DNA from: Oscillospiraceae bacterium
GTDB taxonomy: Bacteria; Bacillota; Clostridia; Oscillospirales; Oscillospiraceae
Direction of reading: 5' to 3'
Assembly (NCBI GenBank): GCA_024404735.1
Contig: JAKSPP010000045.1
Coordinates: 1-10,817 of the forward strand
Length of the DNA stretch: 10,817 bases
Shown: in pieces, positions 1 through 6,646 of the stretch
How positions within the stretch are numbered: the first letter of the stretch is position 1
Layout of the letters: each line of letters opens with the position of its first letter
The notes under the pieces: generated by a model
What the model was told of the DNA's origin: nothing
The model's input: only the letters and a program-made list of their open reading frames with translations
Databases searched by the model: none
Position numbers and translations under genes: made by a program

Positions 1-64
1 AAGGAAAGCCGTGTTCCGGCGTGAGAGGAAGCCATTAAGCTTCGACCGACCTTATTTCATTATG

Positions 65-97
65 TGAAGAAGCGTCGCTGTTTTTGCCGTTTCTTCA
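65..97 (+). promoter_or_regulatory. Leader hairpin just upstream of thiW
   Basis: Bases 65-74 (tgaagaagcg) pair with 88-97 (cgtttcttca) as a 10-bp stem with one G-U pair, around a 13-base loop. The hairpin ends 10 bases before the thiW ribosome binding site (AGGAG at 108-112). It has no following T-run, so it is not an ordinary terminator. It could be part of an expression platform whose ligand-binding part lies upstream of the window, or simply a stable 5' structure. Bases 1-64 hold no recognisable gene: one frame is open from base 2 to a stop at 65-67, too short to identify. No TPP aptamer core (CTGAGA, or the ATGCCAGCG-type box) is seen here. Confidence 0.4.
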
Positions 98-118
98 GTT
101 ATTTCAAAGGAGAAAGCT

Positions 119-637
119 ATGAAAAAAACGAACACTCTGAAACTCACCATCGCGGCAGTTATGGTTGCCGTAGCAGTTGTGGGAAGCATGTTTTCCTTTC
201 CCGTACTGGGAAGTAAATGTGCCCCGGTTCAGCACATGGTTAATATTGTCTGTGCTGTGCTTCTCGGCCCCTGGTACGGAGTCATGGTTGCCTTTGCCGC
301 AAGCCTTATAAGAAACCTGCTTGGTCTCGGCAGCCTTATGGCCTTCCCGGGAAGTATGATAGGCGCGCTTCTTTGCGGTATCTGCTATGCAAAAACAAGG
401 AAGATACTTCCGACGGTTCTTGCGGAGGTTTTCGGAACGGCTGTGCTTGGCGGACTTTGTGCCTATCCCGTTGCAATCTTATTTATGGGAAAGAAGGCAG
501 GAGATATTGCATTCTATGCATATATATTCCCCTTCTTTGTTTCTACAGCCGGCGGCTCAATTATTTCCTGGATTATTATAAATATCCTTGACAGAGCAAA
601 GGTACTGGCCGGCATGCAGAGAAAGGTGAACGGATAA
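119..637 (+). CDS. thiW: ThiW, ECF transporter S component for thiazole precursor
   Basis: This is a 172-residue integral membrane protein. It fits the substrate-binding S component of an energy-coupling factor transporter that imports the thiazole precursor (hydroxyethylthiazole) for thiamine synthesis. Several hydrophobic segments are visible (about residues 8-30, 40-62, 75-92, 98-122, 132-157). The motif RNLLGLGSLMAFPGSMIGA at residues 65-83 is the part I recognise from ThiW. The start is fixed by AGGAG at 108-112, six bases before the ATG. It opens a packed thi operon and its stop is one base before thiM, whose kinase would trap the imported thiazole, so context and sequence agree. The ECF energising module (EcfA/EcfT) is not in the window and is presumably shared with other S components. 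Other vitamin S components look superficially similar, but the motif and neighbours favour ThiW. Confidence 0.92.
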   Translation: MKKTNTLKLTIAAVMVAVAVVGSMFSFPVLGSKCAPVQHMVNIVCAVLLGPWYGVMVAFAASLIRNLLGLGSLMAFPGSMIGALLCGICYAKTRKILPTVLAEVFGTAVLGGLCAYPVAILFMGKKAGDIAFYAYIFPFFVSTAGGSIISWIIINILDRAKVLAGMQRKVNG

Positions 638-638
638 G

Positions 639-1460
639 ATGTTTAAGGAAATAGCAGACAATGTAAGGGCAAAAACGCCTCTTATTCACAATATTACAAA
701 TTACGTTACCGTTAACGACTGTGCAAATATTCTTCTTGCCTGCGGCGGCAGCCCCATAATGGCAGATGACGAAAACGAGGTTGAAGAAATAACCTCCATC
801 TGCAATGGTCTTACAATCAATATAGGAACATTAAACAGCCGCACAATAAGTGCAATGTTCAAGGCGGGAAAGAAAGCAAATAAGCTAAATCACCCTGTTG
901 TGCTGGACCCTGTCGGCGCAGGAGCCTCTGCCCTTAGAACAAACACTGCCCTTATGCTTCTTTCAGAAGTTAAATTCGATGTTATAAGAGGCAATATTTC
1001 CGAAATTAAGGTTCTGGCCTCGGGCTCGGGCAAAACCTCGGGCGTAGATGCAAATGTGGATGATGTCGTGACTGCGGAAAATCTGGACACGGCAGTGGCC
1101 TTTGTAAAGGACTTTGCAAGGAAACTGGGAAGCGTTGTTGCGGTAACAGGTGCAATTGACATAGTCACGGACGGAGATAAGGCCTTTTGCATCTACAATG
1201 GCGATAAGGATATGGGAAAGATTACGGGAACAGGCTGTCAGCTCTCCTGCCTGACTGCGGCGTTTGTTACCGCAAATCCCGAGGATAAGCTTACGGCGAC
1301 CGCCGCGGCTGTCTGTGCAATGGGCTTATGCGGTGAGCTCGGTAAAAAGCGTATGACATCCCTTGACGGTAATTCAAGCTACAGAAACTACATAATAGAT
1401 GCCATATATAATCTTACGGGCGAGCAGTTAGAAGAAGGTGCAAGGTTTGAAATTAAGTAA
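639..1460 (+). CDS. thiM: Hydroxyethylthiazole kinase ThiM
   Basis: This 273-residue cytoplasmic ribokinase-like enzyme phosphorylates 4-methyl-5-(2-hydroxyethyl)thiazole with ATP, feeding salvaged thiazole to ThiE. Family landmarks: the N-terminal stretch LIHNITNYVTVNDCAN (residues 15-30), SPIMADD (38-44), DPVGAGAS (90-97), RGNISEI (118-124) and the GTGC motif at 197-200, with Cys200 at the usual active-site position. Length is normal for the family. The ATG lies one base after the thiW stop; an AAAGGTG ribosome binding site (622-628) sits inside the end of thiW. The 3' end overlaps the start of thiE, which suggests coupled translation. Pairing with thiW points to uptake and trapping of environmental thiazole. 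Nothing in the sequence looks damaged. Confidence 0.97.
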   Translation: MFKEIADNVRAKTPLIHNITNYVTVNDCANILLACGGSPIMADDENEVEEITSICNGLTINIGTLNSRTISAMFKAGKKANKLNHPVVLDPVGAGASALRTNTALMLLSEVKFDVIRGNISEIKVLASGSGKTSGVDANVDDVVTAENLDTAVAFVKDFARKLGSVVAVTGAIDIVTDGDKAFCIYNGDKDMGKITGTGCQLSCLTAAFVTANPEDKLTATAAAVCAMGLCGELGKKRMTSLDGNSSYRNYIIDAIYNLTGEQLEEGARFEIK

Positions 1461-2085
1461 GGATACAATGCTTGTCTATGCCGTTACAGACAGGGCATGG
1501 ACGGGAAAAATGACTCTATTGGAGCAGGTGGAGGCAGCACTTAAAAACGGCGCAACCTGTGTTCAGCTCAGAGTAAGGGAGTTTCCCGAAGAAGCCATCC
1601 TTCAGGAAGCCATAGAAATGGCAAAGCTGTGCAAAAGCTACAATGTGCCCTTTATCGTTAACGACAATGTGGATATTGCCATTAAGTCCGGCGCAGACGG
1701 TGTCCACGTGGGTCAGGACGATATGGCGGCAATGGATGTAAGGGCGAAGGTCGGCCCCGATATGATTATAGGAGTTTCCGCTCATACCGTGGAGGAGGCT
1801 CTGGATGCCGTAAAAAACGGTGCGGATTATCTCGGCATCGGCGCAGTATTCAATACCACCACCAAAACCGATGTAAGCACTATGTCTTCTGAGCTATTAA
1901 AACAAATTACCGAAGCCTCCCGGGTACCTACCTGCGGTATAGGCGGCATTTCAAAGAATAACATCAGCCTGCTGCAGGGAAGCGGACTTGATGGGGTTGC
2001 GGTTGTTTCCGCCATATTTGCCCGGGAAGACCCCGGTGCGGCAACGAAAGAGCTTAAAGAGCTTGCAATAAAATATTTAAGATAG
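1447..2085 (+). CDS. thiE: Thiamine-phosphate synthase ThiE
   Basis: ThiE condenses HMP pyrophosphate with thiazole phosphate to give thiamine phosphate, releasing pyrophosphate. The TIM-barrel signatures are present: VTDR (residues 13-16), VNDNVDIA (71-78), GADGVHVGQDD (82-92), IGAVFNTTTK (131-140) and CGIGGI (163-168). The start is ambiguous. GTG 1438, TTG 1447 and ATG 1468 are all in frame. I chose TTG 1447 because AAGGTG at 1435-1440 lies six bases upstream and because it gives a short lead before LVYAVTDR, as I recall for clostridial homologues. ATG 1468 has a closer AAGGA. With TTG the gene overlaps thiM by 14 bases. One oddity: the usual QLREK stretch reads QLRVR (residues 40-44), so the phosphate-contacting Lys is replaced by Arg. 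TenI-like paralogues share the fold, but the retained motifs and operon favour ThiE. Confidence 0.94.
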   Translation: MKLSKDTMLVYAVTDRAWTGKMTLLEQVEAALKNGATCVQLRVREFPEEAILQEAIEMAKLCKSYNVPFIVNDNVDIAIKSGADGVHVGQDDMAAMDVRAKVGPDMIIGVSAHTVEEALDAVKNGADYLGIGAVFNTTTKTDVSTMSSELLKQITEASRVPTCGIGGISKNNISLLQGSGLDGVAVVSAIFAREDPGAATKELKELAIKYLR

Positions 2086-2093
2086 GAAAAGCG

Positions 2094-2900
2094 ATGAAAA
2101 CAGCATTAACTATTGCCGGTAGCGATTGCTGCGGAGGAGCAGGTATTCAGGCAGACATTAAAACAATGACAATGAACGGTGTGTATGCAATGAGCGCCAT
2201 AACGGCACTTACCGCGCAGAATACCACCGGAGTCTGCGCCATTTCAGAATCTACTCCCGAATTTTTAAGGCAGCAGATAGATATGATATTTACAGATATT
2301 CGCCCGGATGCTGTTAAAATCGGAATGGTTTCATCCTCTGCACTTATAGAAGTAATTGCAGACAGACTGAAATATTATAAGGCCGAAAACATAGTTGTCG
2401 ACCCCGTAATGGTGGCGACAAGCGGCTCGGCTTTACTGGAAAACGAAGCTGTCAGCACACTTAAAAGAGAGCTTATACCTCTTGCAAGGCTACTTACTCC
2501 GAACATACCCGAGGCCGGGGTACTGTCCGGCATAAAAATATCGGATAAAGAAGACATGATTCGGGCAGCCGCGGCCATGTACGAAGAATTCGGCTGCAGT
2601 ATATTACTTAAGGGCGGGCATAGCGTAAACGATGCAAATGACCTGCTTTATTCGGAAAAGGGCGCAGAATGGTTCTGTGGAAAGCGTATAGATAATCCCA
2701 ATACCCATGGAACGGGCTGCACCTTAAGCTCGGCAATAGCCTCAAATCTGGCAAAGGGATATACACTCGGAGAGTCTGTAAAACAGGCCAAGAAATATCT
2801 CTCCGGGGCACTGTCTGCCGGCCTTGATTTAGGCTCGGGCTCGGGCCCTATGCAGCACAACTTTAATCTGGAATCTGAATTTGCAAGAGAAGCTTTATAA
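2094..2900 (+). CDS. thiD: Bifunctional HMP / HMP-phosphate kinase ThiD
   Basis: This 268-residue cytoplasmic kinase of the ribokinase superfamily phosphorylates hydroxymethylpyrimidine and its monophosphate to HMP-PP, the second substrate of ThiE. Visible landmarks: the N-terminal substrate loop GSDCCGGAGIQADIK (residues 9-23), VVDPVMVATSG (101-111), LLKGGH (171-176) and the catalytic NTHGTGCTLSSA (203-214) with Cys209. The ATG follows the thiE stop by eight bases. Its ribosome binding site AGGAAA (2084-2089) overlaps the thiE stop, so translation is probably coupled. The next gene, thiC, makes HMP-P, the direct substrate. A pyridoxal kinase (PdxK-like ThiD paralogue) is an alternative for single-gene contexts but not here. 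The sequence is intact and of usual length. Confidence 0.96.
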   Translation: MKTALTIAGSDCCGGAGIQADIKTMTMNGVYAMSAITALTAQNTTGVCAISESTPEFLRQQIDMIFTDIRPDAVKIGMVSSSALIEVIADRLKYYKAENIVVDPVMVATSGSALLENEAVSTLKRELIPLARLLTPNIPEAGVLSGIKISDKEDMIRAAAAMYEEFGCSILLKGGHSVNDANDLLYSEKGAEWFCGKRIDNPNTHGTGCTLSSAIASNLAKGYTLGESVKQAKKYLSGALSAGLDLGSGSGPMQHNFNLESEFAREAL

Positions 2901-2919
2901 TAAGGAAAGGGACAGCTTA

Positions 2920-4224
2920 ATGAAAAATTACACAACACAGATGGATGCGGCAAGAAAGGGAATTATTACTCCCGAAATGAAGGCCGTAGCCGCAAAAGAG
3001 TACAGAACAGAAGAAGAAATCAGGGACCTTGTGGCAAGAGGTCAGGTGGCAATCTGCGCCAATAAAAACCATAGGTGCATTAATCCCGAGGGCGTTGGCT
3101 CAATGCTGCGTACAAAGATTAACGTAAACCTCGGTGTATCAAGGGACTGCAAGGTTTATGATATCGAAATGCAGCAGTTTATGGCCGCAGTAAATATGGG
3201 CGCAGAGGCTATTATGGACCTTTCCTCCCACGGAAATACTCAGCCCTTCAGACAGAAGCTCGTTGCGGAATGCCCTGCAATGATTGGTACTGTTCCCGTA
3301 TATGACTCCGTAATTCACTATCAGAGAGACCTCGCCACTCTTACTGCAAAGGACTTTATCGATGTTGTAAGACTTCACGCAGAAGACGGTGTTGATTTTG
3401 TTACCCTCCACTGCGGTATTACAAGAAAGACCATTGAGCAGATTAAGAAGCACAAGAGAAAGATGAATATCGTATCCCGCGGCGGTTCTCTTGTATTTGC
3501 ATGGATGGTAATGACAGGCAATGAAAACCCCTTCTATGAGTACTATGACGAGATTCTGGAAATCTGCAGGGAATATGATGTTACGATTTCCCTGGGCGAT
3601 GCCTGCCGCCCCGGCTGCCTTGCTGACGGAACGGATGTCTGCCAGATTGAAGAGCTTGTCCGTCTCGGTGAGCTTACAAAGAGAGCCTGGGAAAAGGACG
3701 TTCAGGTTATGGTTGAAGGCCCCGGACATATGCCCATGGACCAGATTGAAGCAAATATGAAGATTCAGCAGACAATTTGCATGGGTGCCCCCTTCTATGT
3801 TCTGGGCCCCATTGTTACGGATATTGCCCCCGGTTATGACCATATCACATCTGCCATCGGCGGTGCGATTGCCGCAAAGGCCGGTGCTGCCTTCCTCTGC
3901 TACGTAACACCTGCAGAGCACCTTGCCCTTCCCAATGTAGACGATGTAAAGCAGGGTATCATTGCCTCTAAAATTGCCGCACACGCAGCGGATATCGCCA
4001 AGAAGATTCCCCACGCAATGGATATTGATAACAAAATGGCCGATGCAAGAAGAAACCTCGACTGGGAAGGACAGTGGGAATGCGCACTGGACCCCGAAAC
4101 AGCAAAGGCAATAAGAGATGACAGAAGCCCCGAGCACGATGATACATGCTCCATGTGCGGTAAGTTCTGCGCCGTAAGAAGTATGAACAAGGCTCTTGCG
4201 GGAGAATATATCGATATTCTGTAA
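2920..4224 (+). CDS. thiC: HMP-P synthase ThiC (radical SAM, short form)
   Basis: ThiC rearranges aminoimidazole ribotide to HMP phosphate using an iron-sulphur cluster and S-adenosylmethionine, the committed step for the pyrimidine half. The protein is 434 residues, matching the short bacterial/archaeal form without the extra N-terminal domain of E. coli ThiC. Motifs: MDLSSHGNTQ (99-108), TLHCGI (162-167), SRGGS (186-190), GDACRPGC (226-233), EGPGHMP (266-272), APGYDHI (303-309) and the C-terminal cluster motif CSMCGKFC (410-417). Its cysteine spacing is Cx2Cx3C, one residue shorter than the Cx2Cx4C of E. coli-type ThiC. The frame is open from inside thiD (TTG 2881). I chose ATG 2920 because AAGGAAAGG (2902-2910) precedes it and it starts like family members (MKNYTTQMDAA). 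The related benzimidazole synthases BzaA/BzaF are less likely in this operon. Confidence 0.95.
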   Translation: MKNYTTQMDAARKGIITPEMKAVAAKEYRTEEEIRDLVARGQVAICANKNHRCINPEGVGSMLRTKINVNLGVSRDCKVYDIEMQQFMAAVNMGAEAIMDLSSHGNTQPFRQKLVAECPAMIGTVPVYDSVIHYQRDLATLTAKDFIDVVRLHAEDGVDFVTLHCGITRKTIEQIKKHKRKMNIVSRGGSLVFAWMVMTGNENPFYEYYDEILEICREYDVTISLGDACRPGCLADGTDVCQIEELVRLGELTKRAWEKDVQVMVEGPGHMPMDQIEANMKIQQTICMGAPFYVLGPIVTDIAPGYDHITSAIGGAIAAKAGAAFLCYVTPAEHLALPNVDDVKQGIIASKIAAHAADIAKKIPHAMDIDNKMADARRNLDWEGQWECALDPETAKAIRDDRSPEHDDTCSMCGKFCAVRSMNKALAGEYIDIL

Positions 4225-4229
4225 TCGGT

Positions 4230-4258
4230 GCTTTAAGGACTCCTGTTCATATTAAAGC
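4230..4258 (+). other. Weak inverted repeat after thiC
   Basis: gctttaa at 4230-4236 pairs perfectly with ttaaagc at 4252-4258 around a 15-base loop, six bases after the thiC stop. There is no T-run after it, so it is a poor intrinsic terminator. It may only protect the 3' end of the thi messenger or mark a processing point. Some read-through from the thi operon into the next gene is therefore possible. Confidence 0.3.
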
Positions 4259-4311
4259 TTCTGTAAAGCGGCACAGGTGATATTCCGAACCGGGATTTCA
4301 GTTTATCCCTC

Positions 4312-4340
4312 TTGAAAAACGGCACCTTATCTGCTACAAT
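4312..4340 (+). promoter_or_regulatory. Sigma-70/sigma-A type promoter for the TauE/SafE gene
   Basis: TTGAAA (4312-4317) and TACAAT (4335-4340) are separated by exactly 17 bases, close to consensus for the housekeeping sigma factor. Transcription would begin near 4347, about 30 bases before the ATG at 4377. This gives the permease gene its own start, separate from the thi operon. Confidence 0.75.
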
Positions 4341-4376
4341 ACTGCGAGCTTATTATAATGAAACAAGGATGAACAA

Positions 4377-5147
4377 ATGACAGCTTCCGATATAACTCTT
4401 AAAATGGCGATAATCGTCATCGTCGGCGTATTTGCCGGCTCATTTATGGATGCGGTTGCGGGAGGCGGCGGTATTATTACCGTTCCCACGTATCTTTTAA
4501 CGGGCATTCCCGCCCATATTGCACTTGGCACAAACAAGTTCTCCTCCAGTATAGGCACGATGGTTTCAACCGGGCGCTATATAGCCAAGGGATACGCAGA
4601 CCTTAAGTACGCAATTCCCTCCGCGGCTCTGGCCGTAATCGGCGCTTATTTCGGAACGAGGCTGCAGCTTACCATCGAGGAGAAGTACCTGCAGTATGTT
4701 CTCGTTGCGGTTCTTCCCGTTATTGCCCTTGTGGTTCTGCGACAGCGCTCTCTTCCCGAGGTAAAAAGGGAGATGAACGAGGCCACCCGTATGGCTCTTG
4801 TCTGTGTGGCATCGGGAATAATCGGAATGTATGACGGCTTCTACGGCCCCGGAACAGGCACCTTTATGATTCTTGCCCTCTGCACTCTGGCAAAGTTCGA
4901 TGTCCGCACTGCAAGCGGAAACGCCAAGATTGTAAACCTTGCCTCCAATGTGGGCGCCCTTGCAACCAGCCTCATTAACGGAAAGGTCTTTTTCCTTCTG
5001 GGCCTTATAGGAATGGTTGCCTCACTCAGCGGACATTACATAGGCTCCGGCTTCGCCATCAAAAACGGTTCTAAAATCGTAAGACCCATGGTAATAATCG
5101 TCCTCATACTTCTTGTTATCAAGATTGTTGTGGGCTTTATAAAATAA
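4377..5147 (+). CDS. TauE/SafE family permease (anion or sulphite exporter-like)
   Basis: This is a 256-residue multi-pass membrane protein of the TauE/SafE family (historically annotated as sulphite exporters; real substrates are mostly unproven). It has about eight hydrophobic segments in two related halves. The N-terminal half carries FAGSFMDAVAGGGG (residues 19-32) and GTNKFSSSIGT (51-61). The second half has the matching elements DGFYGPGTGTF (153-163) and GNAKIVNLASN (181-191), the duplicated signature of the family. AAGGA at 4365-4369, seven bases before the ATG, fixes the start. It has its own promoter and is followed by a strong terminator, so it appears monocistronic. Its place next to a thiamine operon could hint at a sulphur-compound or precursor link, but that is only proximity. 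Substrate and direction of transport cannot be told from sequence. Confidence 0.88.
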   Translation: MTASDITLKMAIIVIVGVFAGSFMDAVAGGGGIITVPTYLLTGIPAHIALGTNKFSSSIGTMVSTGRYIAKGYADLKYAIPSAALAVIGAYFGTRLQLTIEEKYLQYVLVAVLPVIALVVLRQRSLPEVKREMNEATRMALVCVASGIIGMYDGFYGPGTGTFMILALCTLAKFDVRTASGNAKIVNLASNVGALATSLINGKVFFLLGLIGMVASLSGHYIGSGFAIKNGSKIVRPMVIIVLILLVIKIVVGFIK

Positions 5148-5148
5148 G

Positions 5149-5199
5149 CAAAAACAAAAACCTTCGGGAAAGCGGAAAACCGCCCCCGAAGGCTTTTTT
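5149..5199. terminator. Bidirectional intrinsic terminator between convergent genes
   Basis: CCTTCGGG (5161-5168) pairs with CCCGAAGG (5185-5192), and inside it GCGG (5172-5175) pairs with CCGC (5180-5183) around an AAAA loop. On the plus strand a run of six T follows (5194-5199). On the minus strand the A-rich stretch 5149-5160 becomes a T-rich tail. It can therefore end both the TauE/SafE transcript and the convergent alcohol dehydrogenase transcript. Confidence 0.92.
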
Positions 5200-5213
5200 A
5201 TATTCGGATAAAT

Positions 5214-6383
5214 TTATCTTCTGTACATTCCCATAAGGACCTTTTCGGCATCCTTCTCCGTAACCGCCTTAGGGGCATTGGGAAGAAGTCTTCCGTCCTT
5301 CATGGTAATGGGAAGGCAGGCGAGGAGCTCGTCCGCGGAATAGCCCTCCTCGGAGAGGGTTTTTACTCCGCAGAAGATGTTCATTCTCTCGATTTCGTCT
5401 GCGATTCTGTTGCCTATGTACTTAAACTTGCCGTTGTCGGGAAGACCCATCTTGCGGGCAATGAGATTAAGCTCCGGGGAGATTTCATCCGTCTGCGCCA
5501 TAAAGCGGACCGTTTCCGGAAGGACAAGGGCACAGGTATAGCCATGGGCAAGATGAAGCCTTGCGCCCACGGGCTGACATACGGCGTGACCTATATGGCG
5601 CAGGGTTTCGGCTCTGATTGCAAGGCCGGAGGCGATGAGAAGCTCGCCCCTTGCGTCAAGGTCATTGCCGTCACGAAGGGCTCTCGGAAGGCTTCTCCAG
5701 ATATATTCAACGGCCTGACCGCAGAGCATATCCGAGCGGTGGGAGCGCATTTTGCCCGTCATACCCTCAATTGCGTGGGAAAGGGCATCCATTGCGGTTG
5801 TGTAGGTGAGGTAGGGGGAGAGTCCTACGGTAAGCTCCGGGTCGAGAAGAACAAGATCGGGGGTACGGGGCGGGAGAAATACGGCGCCCTTGAGGCTGTT
5901 TTTCGTGTCCAGAATAGGTCCCCCCGCGCCCATCTCGGCGCCTGTGCCCGCAGTGGTGGGGATTGCAACGAAAATGCCGTTTCCCTCAGGATCCTTCGTA
6001 AGGAATTTGCCGCCGCCAATAAAATAATCATCGATATTGCCCTCGGCGTAGCGGAGGAGAAAGGCCGCCCTGACACTGTCCGTTGCACTGCCGCCGCCTA
6101 TGGAAACAACAGCATCGGCCTTCGATTCTCTTGCCCTTGCCGCCATATCCTTGACAACATAATCGGGGGCCTCGGGGATAACTCCGTCATACTCCGTAAC
6201 GGAAATGTCCTCTGCCTTAAGGGACAGGATGGCCTTTTCCGCAAGTCCGTGCTTTTTTATGCTCTGCCCGTAGGCAACAAAGGCGCTCTTTACGCCCATT
6301 TCCTTTAAGAGCCTGCCGAGAGATGCGGAAATGCCGTTTCCGAATGCCGTCCTCGGCTCGGGAGAGGTTATGTAATTTTTCAT
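5214..6383 (-). CDS. Iron-type (group III) alcohol dehydrogenase
   Basis: This 389-residue NAD(P)-dependent, metal-containing dehydrogenase has a Rossmann-like N-terminal domain and an all-helical metal-binding domain. Visible: the nucleotide loop SIGGGSATDS (residues 94-103), IPTTAGTGAEM (141-151), and the metal region TTAMDALSHAIEG (195-207) with Asp199 and His203. Two more expected metal ligands are His266 (in GHAV) and His280 (in LAHGY). The residue matching the second His of the usual HAxAHPLG motif is Gln270 (CQPVGA). That His is near the nicotinamide in FucO-like enzymes, so activity or substrate may differ. AGGAGG-type GGAGG (6391-6395) lies seven bases before the ATG, under a near-consensus promoter. 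The gene stands alone, so the substrate (a short-chain alcohol, aldehyde or diol) is unknown. Confidence 0.92.
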   Translation of the reverse strand: MKNYITSPEPRTAFGNGISASLGRLLKEMGVKSAFVAYGQSIKKHGLAEKAILSLKAEDISVTEYDGVIPEAPDYVVKDMAARARESKADAVVSIGGGSATDSVRAAFLLRYAEGNIDDYFIGGGKFLTKDPEGNGIFVAIPTTAGTGAEMGAGGPILDTKNSLKGAVFLPPRTPDLVLLDPELTVGLSPYLTYTTAMDALSHAIEGMTGKMRSHRSDMLCGQAVEYIWRSLPRALRDGNDLDARGELLIASGLAIRAETLRHIGHAVCQPVGARLHLAHGYTCALVLPETVRFMAQTDEISPELNLIARKMGLPDNGKFKYIGNRIADEIERMNIFCGVKTLSEEGYSADELLACLPITMKDGRLLPNAPKAVTEKDAEKVLMGMYRR

Positions 6384-6415
6384 AAGCGTTCCTCCGTTAA
6401 TTGAGATATATGCCC

Positions 6416-6444
6416 ATAGTACAGCCTTAAGGGAGCCTTGTCAA
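6416..6444 (-). promoter_or_regulatory. Near-consensus promoter for the alcohol dehydrogenase gene
   Basis: On the minus strand TTGACA (6444-6439) and TACTAT (6421-6416) are separated by exactly 17 bases. Transcription should start near 6409, about 25 bases before the ATG at 6383, leaving a short leader with just the ribosome binding site. No obvious operator palindrome overlaps it apart from the terminator stem next to the -35 box. Confidence 0.85.
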
Positions 6445-6472
6445 GAAAAAGGGGGAGCAAAAACCACTCCCC
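6445..6472 (-). terminator. Minus-strand intrinsic terminator abutting the dehydrogenase promoter
   Basis: Read on the minus strand, GGGGAG (6472-6467) pairs with CTCCCC (6457-6452) around a nine-base loop and is followed by CTTTTTCTT, which runs directly into the TTGACA -35 box. It has the form of an intrinsic terminator that would stop antisense transcripts coming from the neighbouring plus-strand gene region and so insulate the dehydrogenase promoter. No minus-strand gene upstream needs it, so it may be a relic of an older arrangement, or a chance hairpin. Confidence 0.5.
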
Positions 6473-6564
6473 ATAGCAAGGGACATATTTTTCTTTTGTA
6501 CACTTTGCGAAAAAAAGAGGCTTTATTTTCTCCCGACGGGGTGGTTTCGGCGAGGAGAGCTTTG

Positions 6565-6573
6565 TGCTACACT
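6565..6573 (+). promoter_or_regulatory. Possible extended -10 promoter for the URO-D-family gene
   Basis: TGC followed by TACACT (6568-6573) reads as an extended -10 element. The matching -35 region (around 6545-6550, TTTCGG) is poor. A start near 6580 would give a leader of about 67 bases that contains the hairpin at 6591-6621 and the ribosome binding site. A second TACACT lies at about 6498 with no better -35 box. Confidence 0.4.
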
Positions 6574-6590
6574 GTAGCCGTGGATATGCC

Positions 6591-6621
6591 CCGGCCTGTC
6601 TGACCGCTTACAGAAGGCCGG
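6591..6621 (+). promoter_or_regulatory. Strong hairpin in the leader of the URO-D-family gene
   Basis: CCGGCCT (6591-6597) pairs with AGGCCGG (6615-6621). After a one-base bulge TCTG (6599-6602) pairs with CAGA (6611-6614), leaving an eight-base loop. The hairpin ends nine bases before the AAGGAGGT ribosome binding site and has no T-run, so it is not a terminator. If transcription starts near 6580 it sits at the 5' end of the message, where it could stabilise the RNA or bind a regulator. Confidence 0.5.
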
Positions 6622-6646
6622 AGACGATATAAGGAGGTAATGCTTT

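Noticed and set aside
1..118. TPP riboswitch upstream of thiW
   Set aside because: Neither the CTGAGA box nor the ATGCCAGCG-type box is present in these bases. An aptamer may lie further upstream but cannot be supported here.
3139..4137. 332-codon open frame on the minus strand inside thiC
   Set aside because: Antisense shadow of thiC, which has all its family motifs. The shadow protein is Cys/Asn-rich, has no recognisable motif and no ribosome binding site.
5544..6308. 254-codon plus-strand open frame opposite the alcohol dehydrogenase
   Set aside because: Mirror of the dehydrogenase codons; no promoter, no ribosome binding site and no family resemblance.
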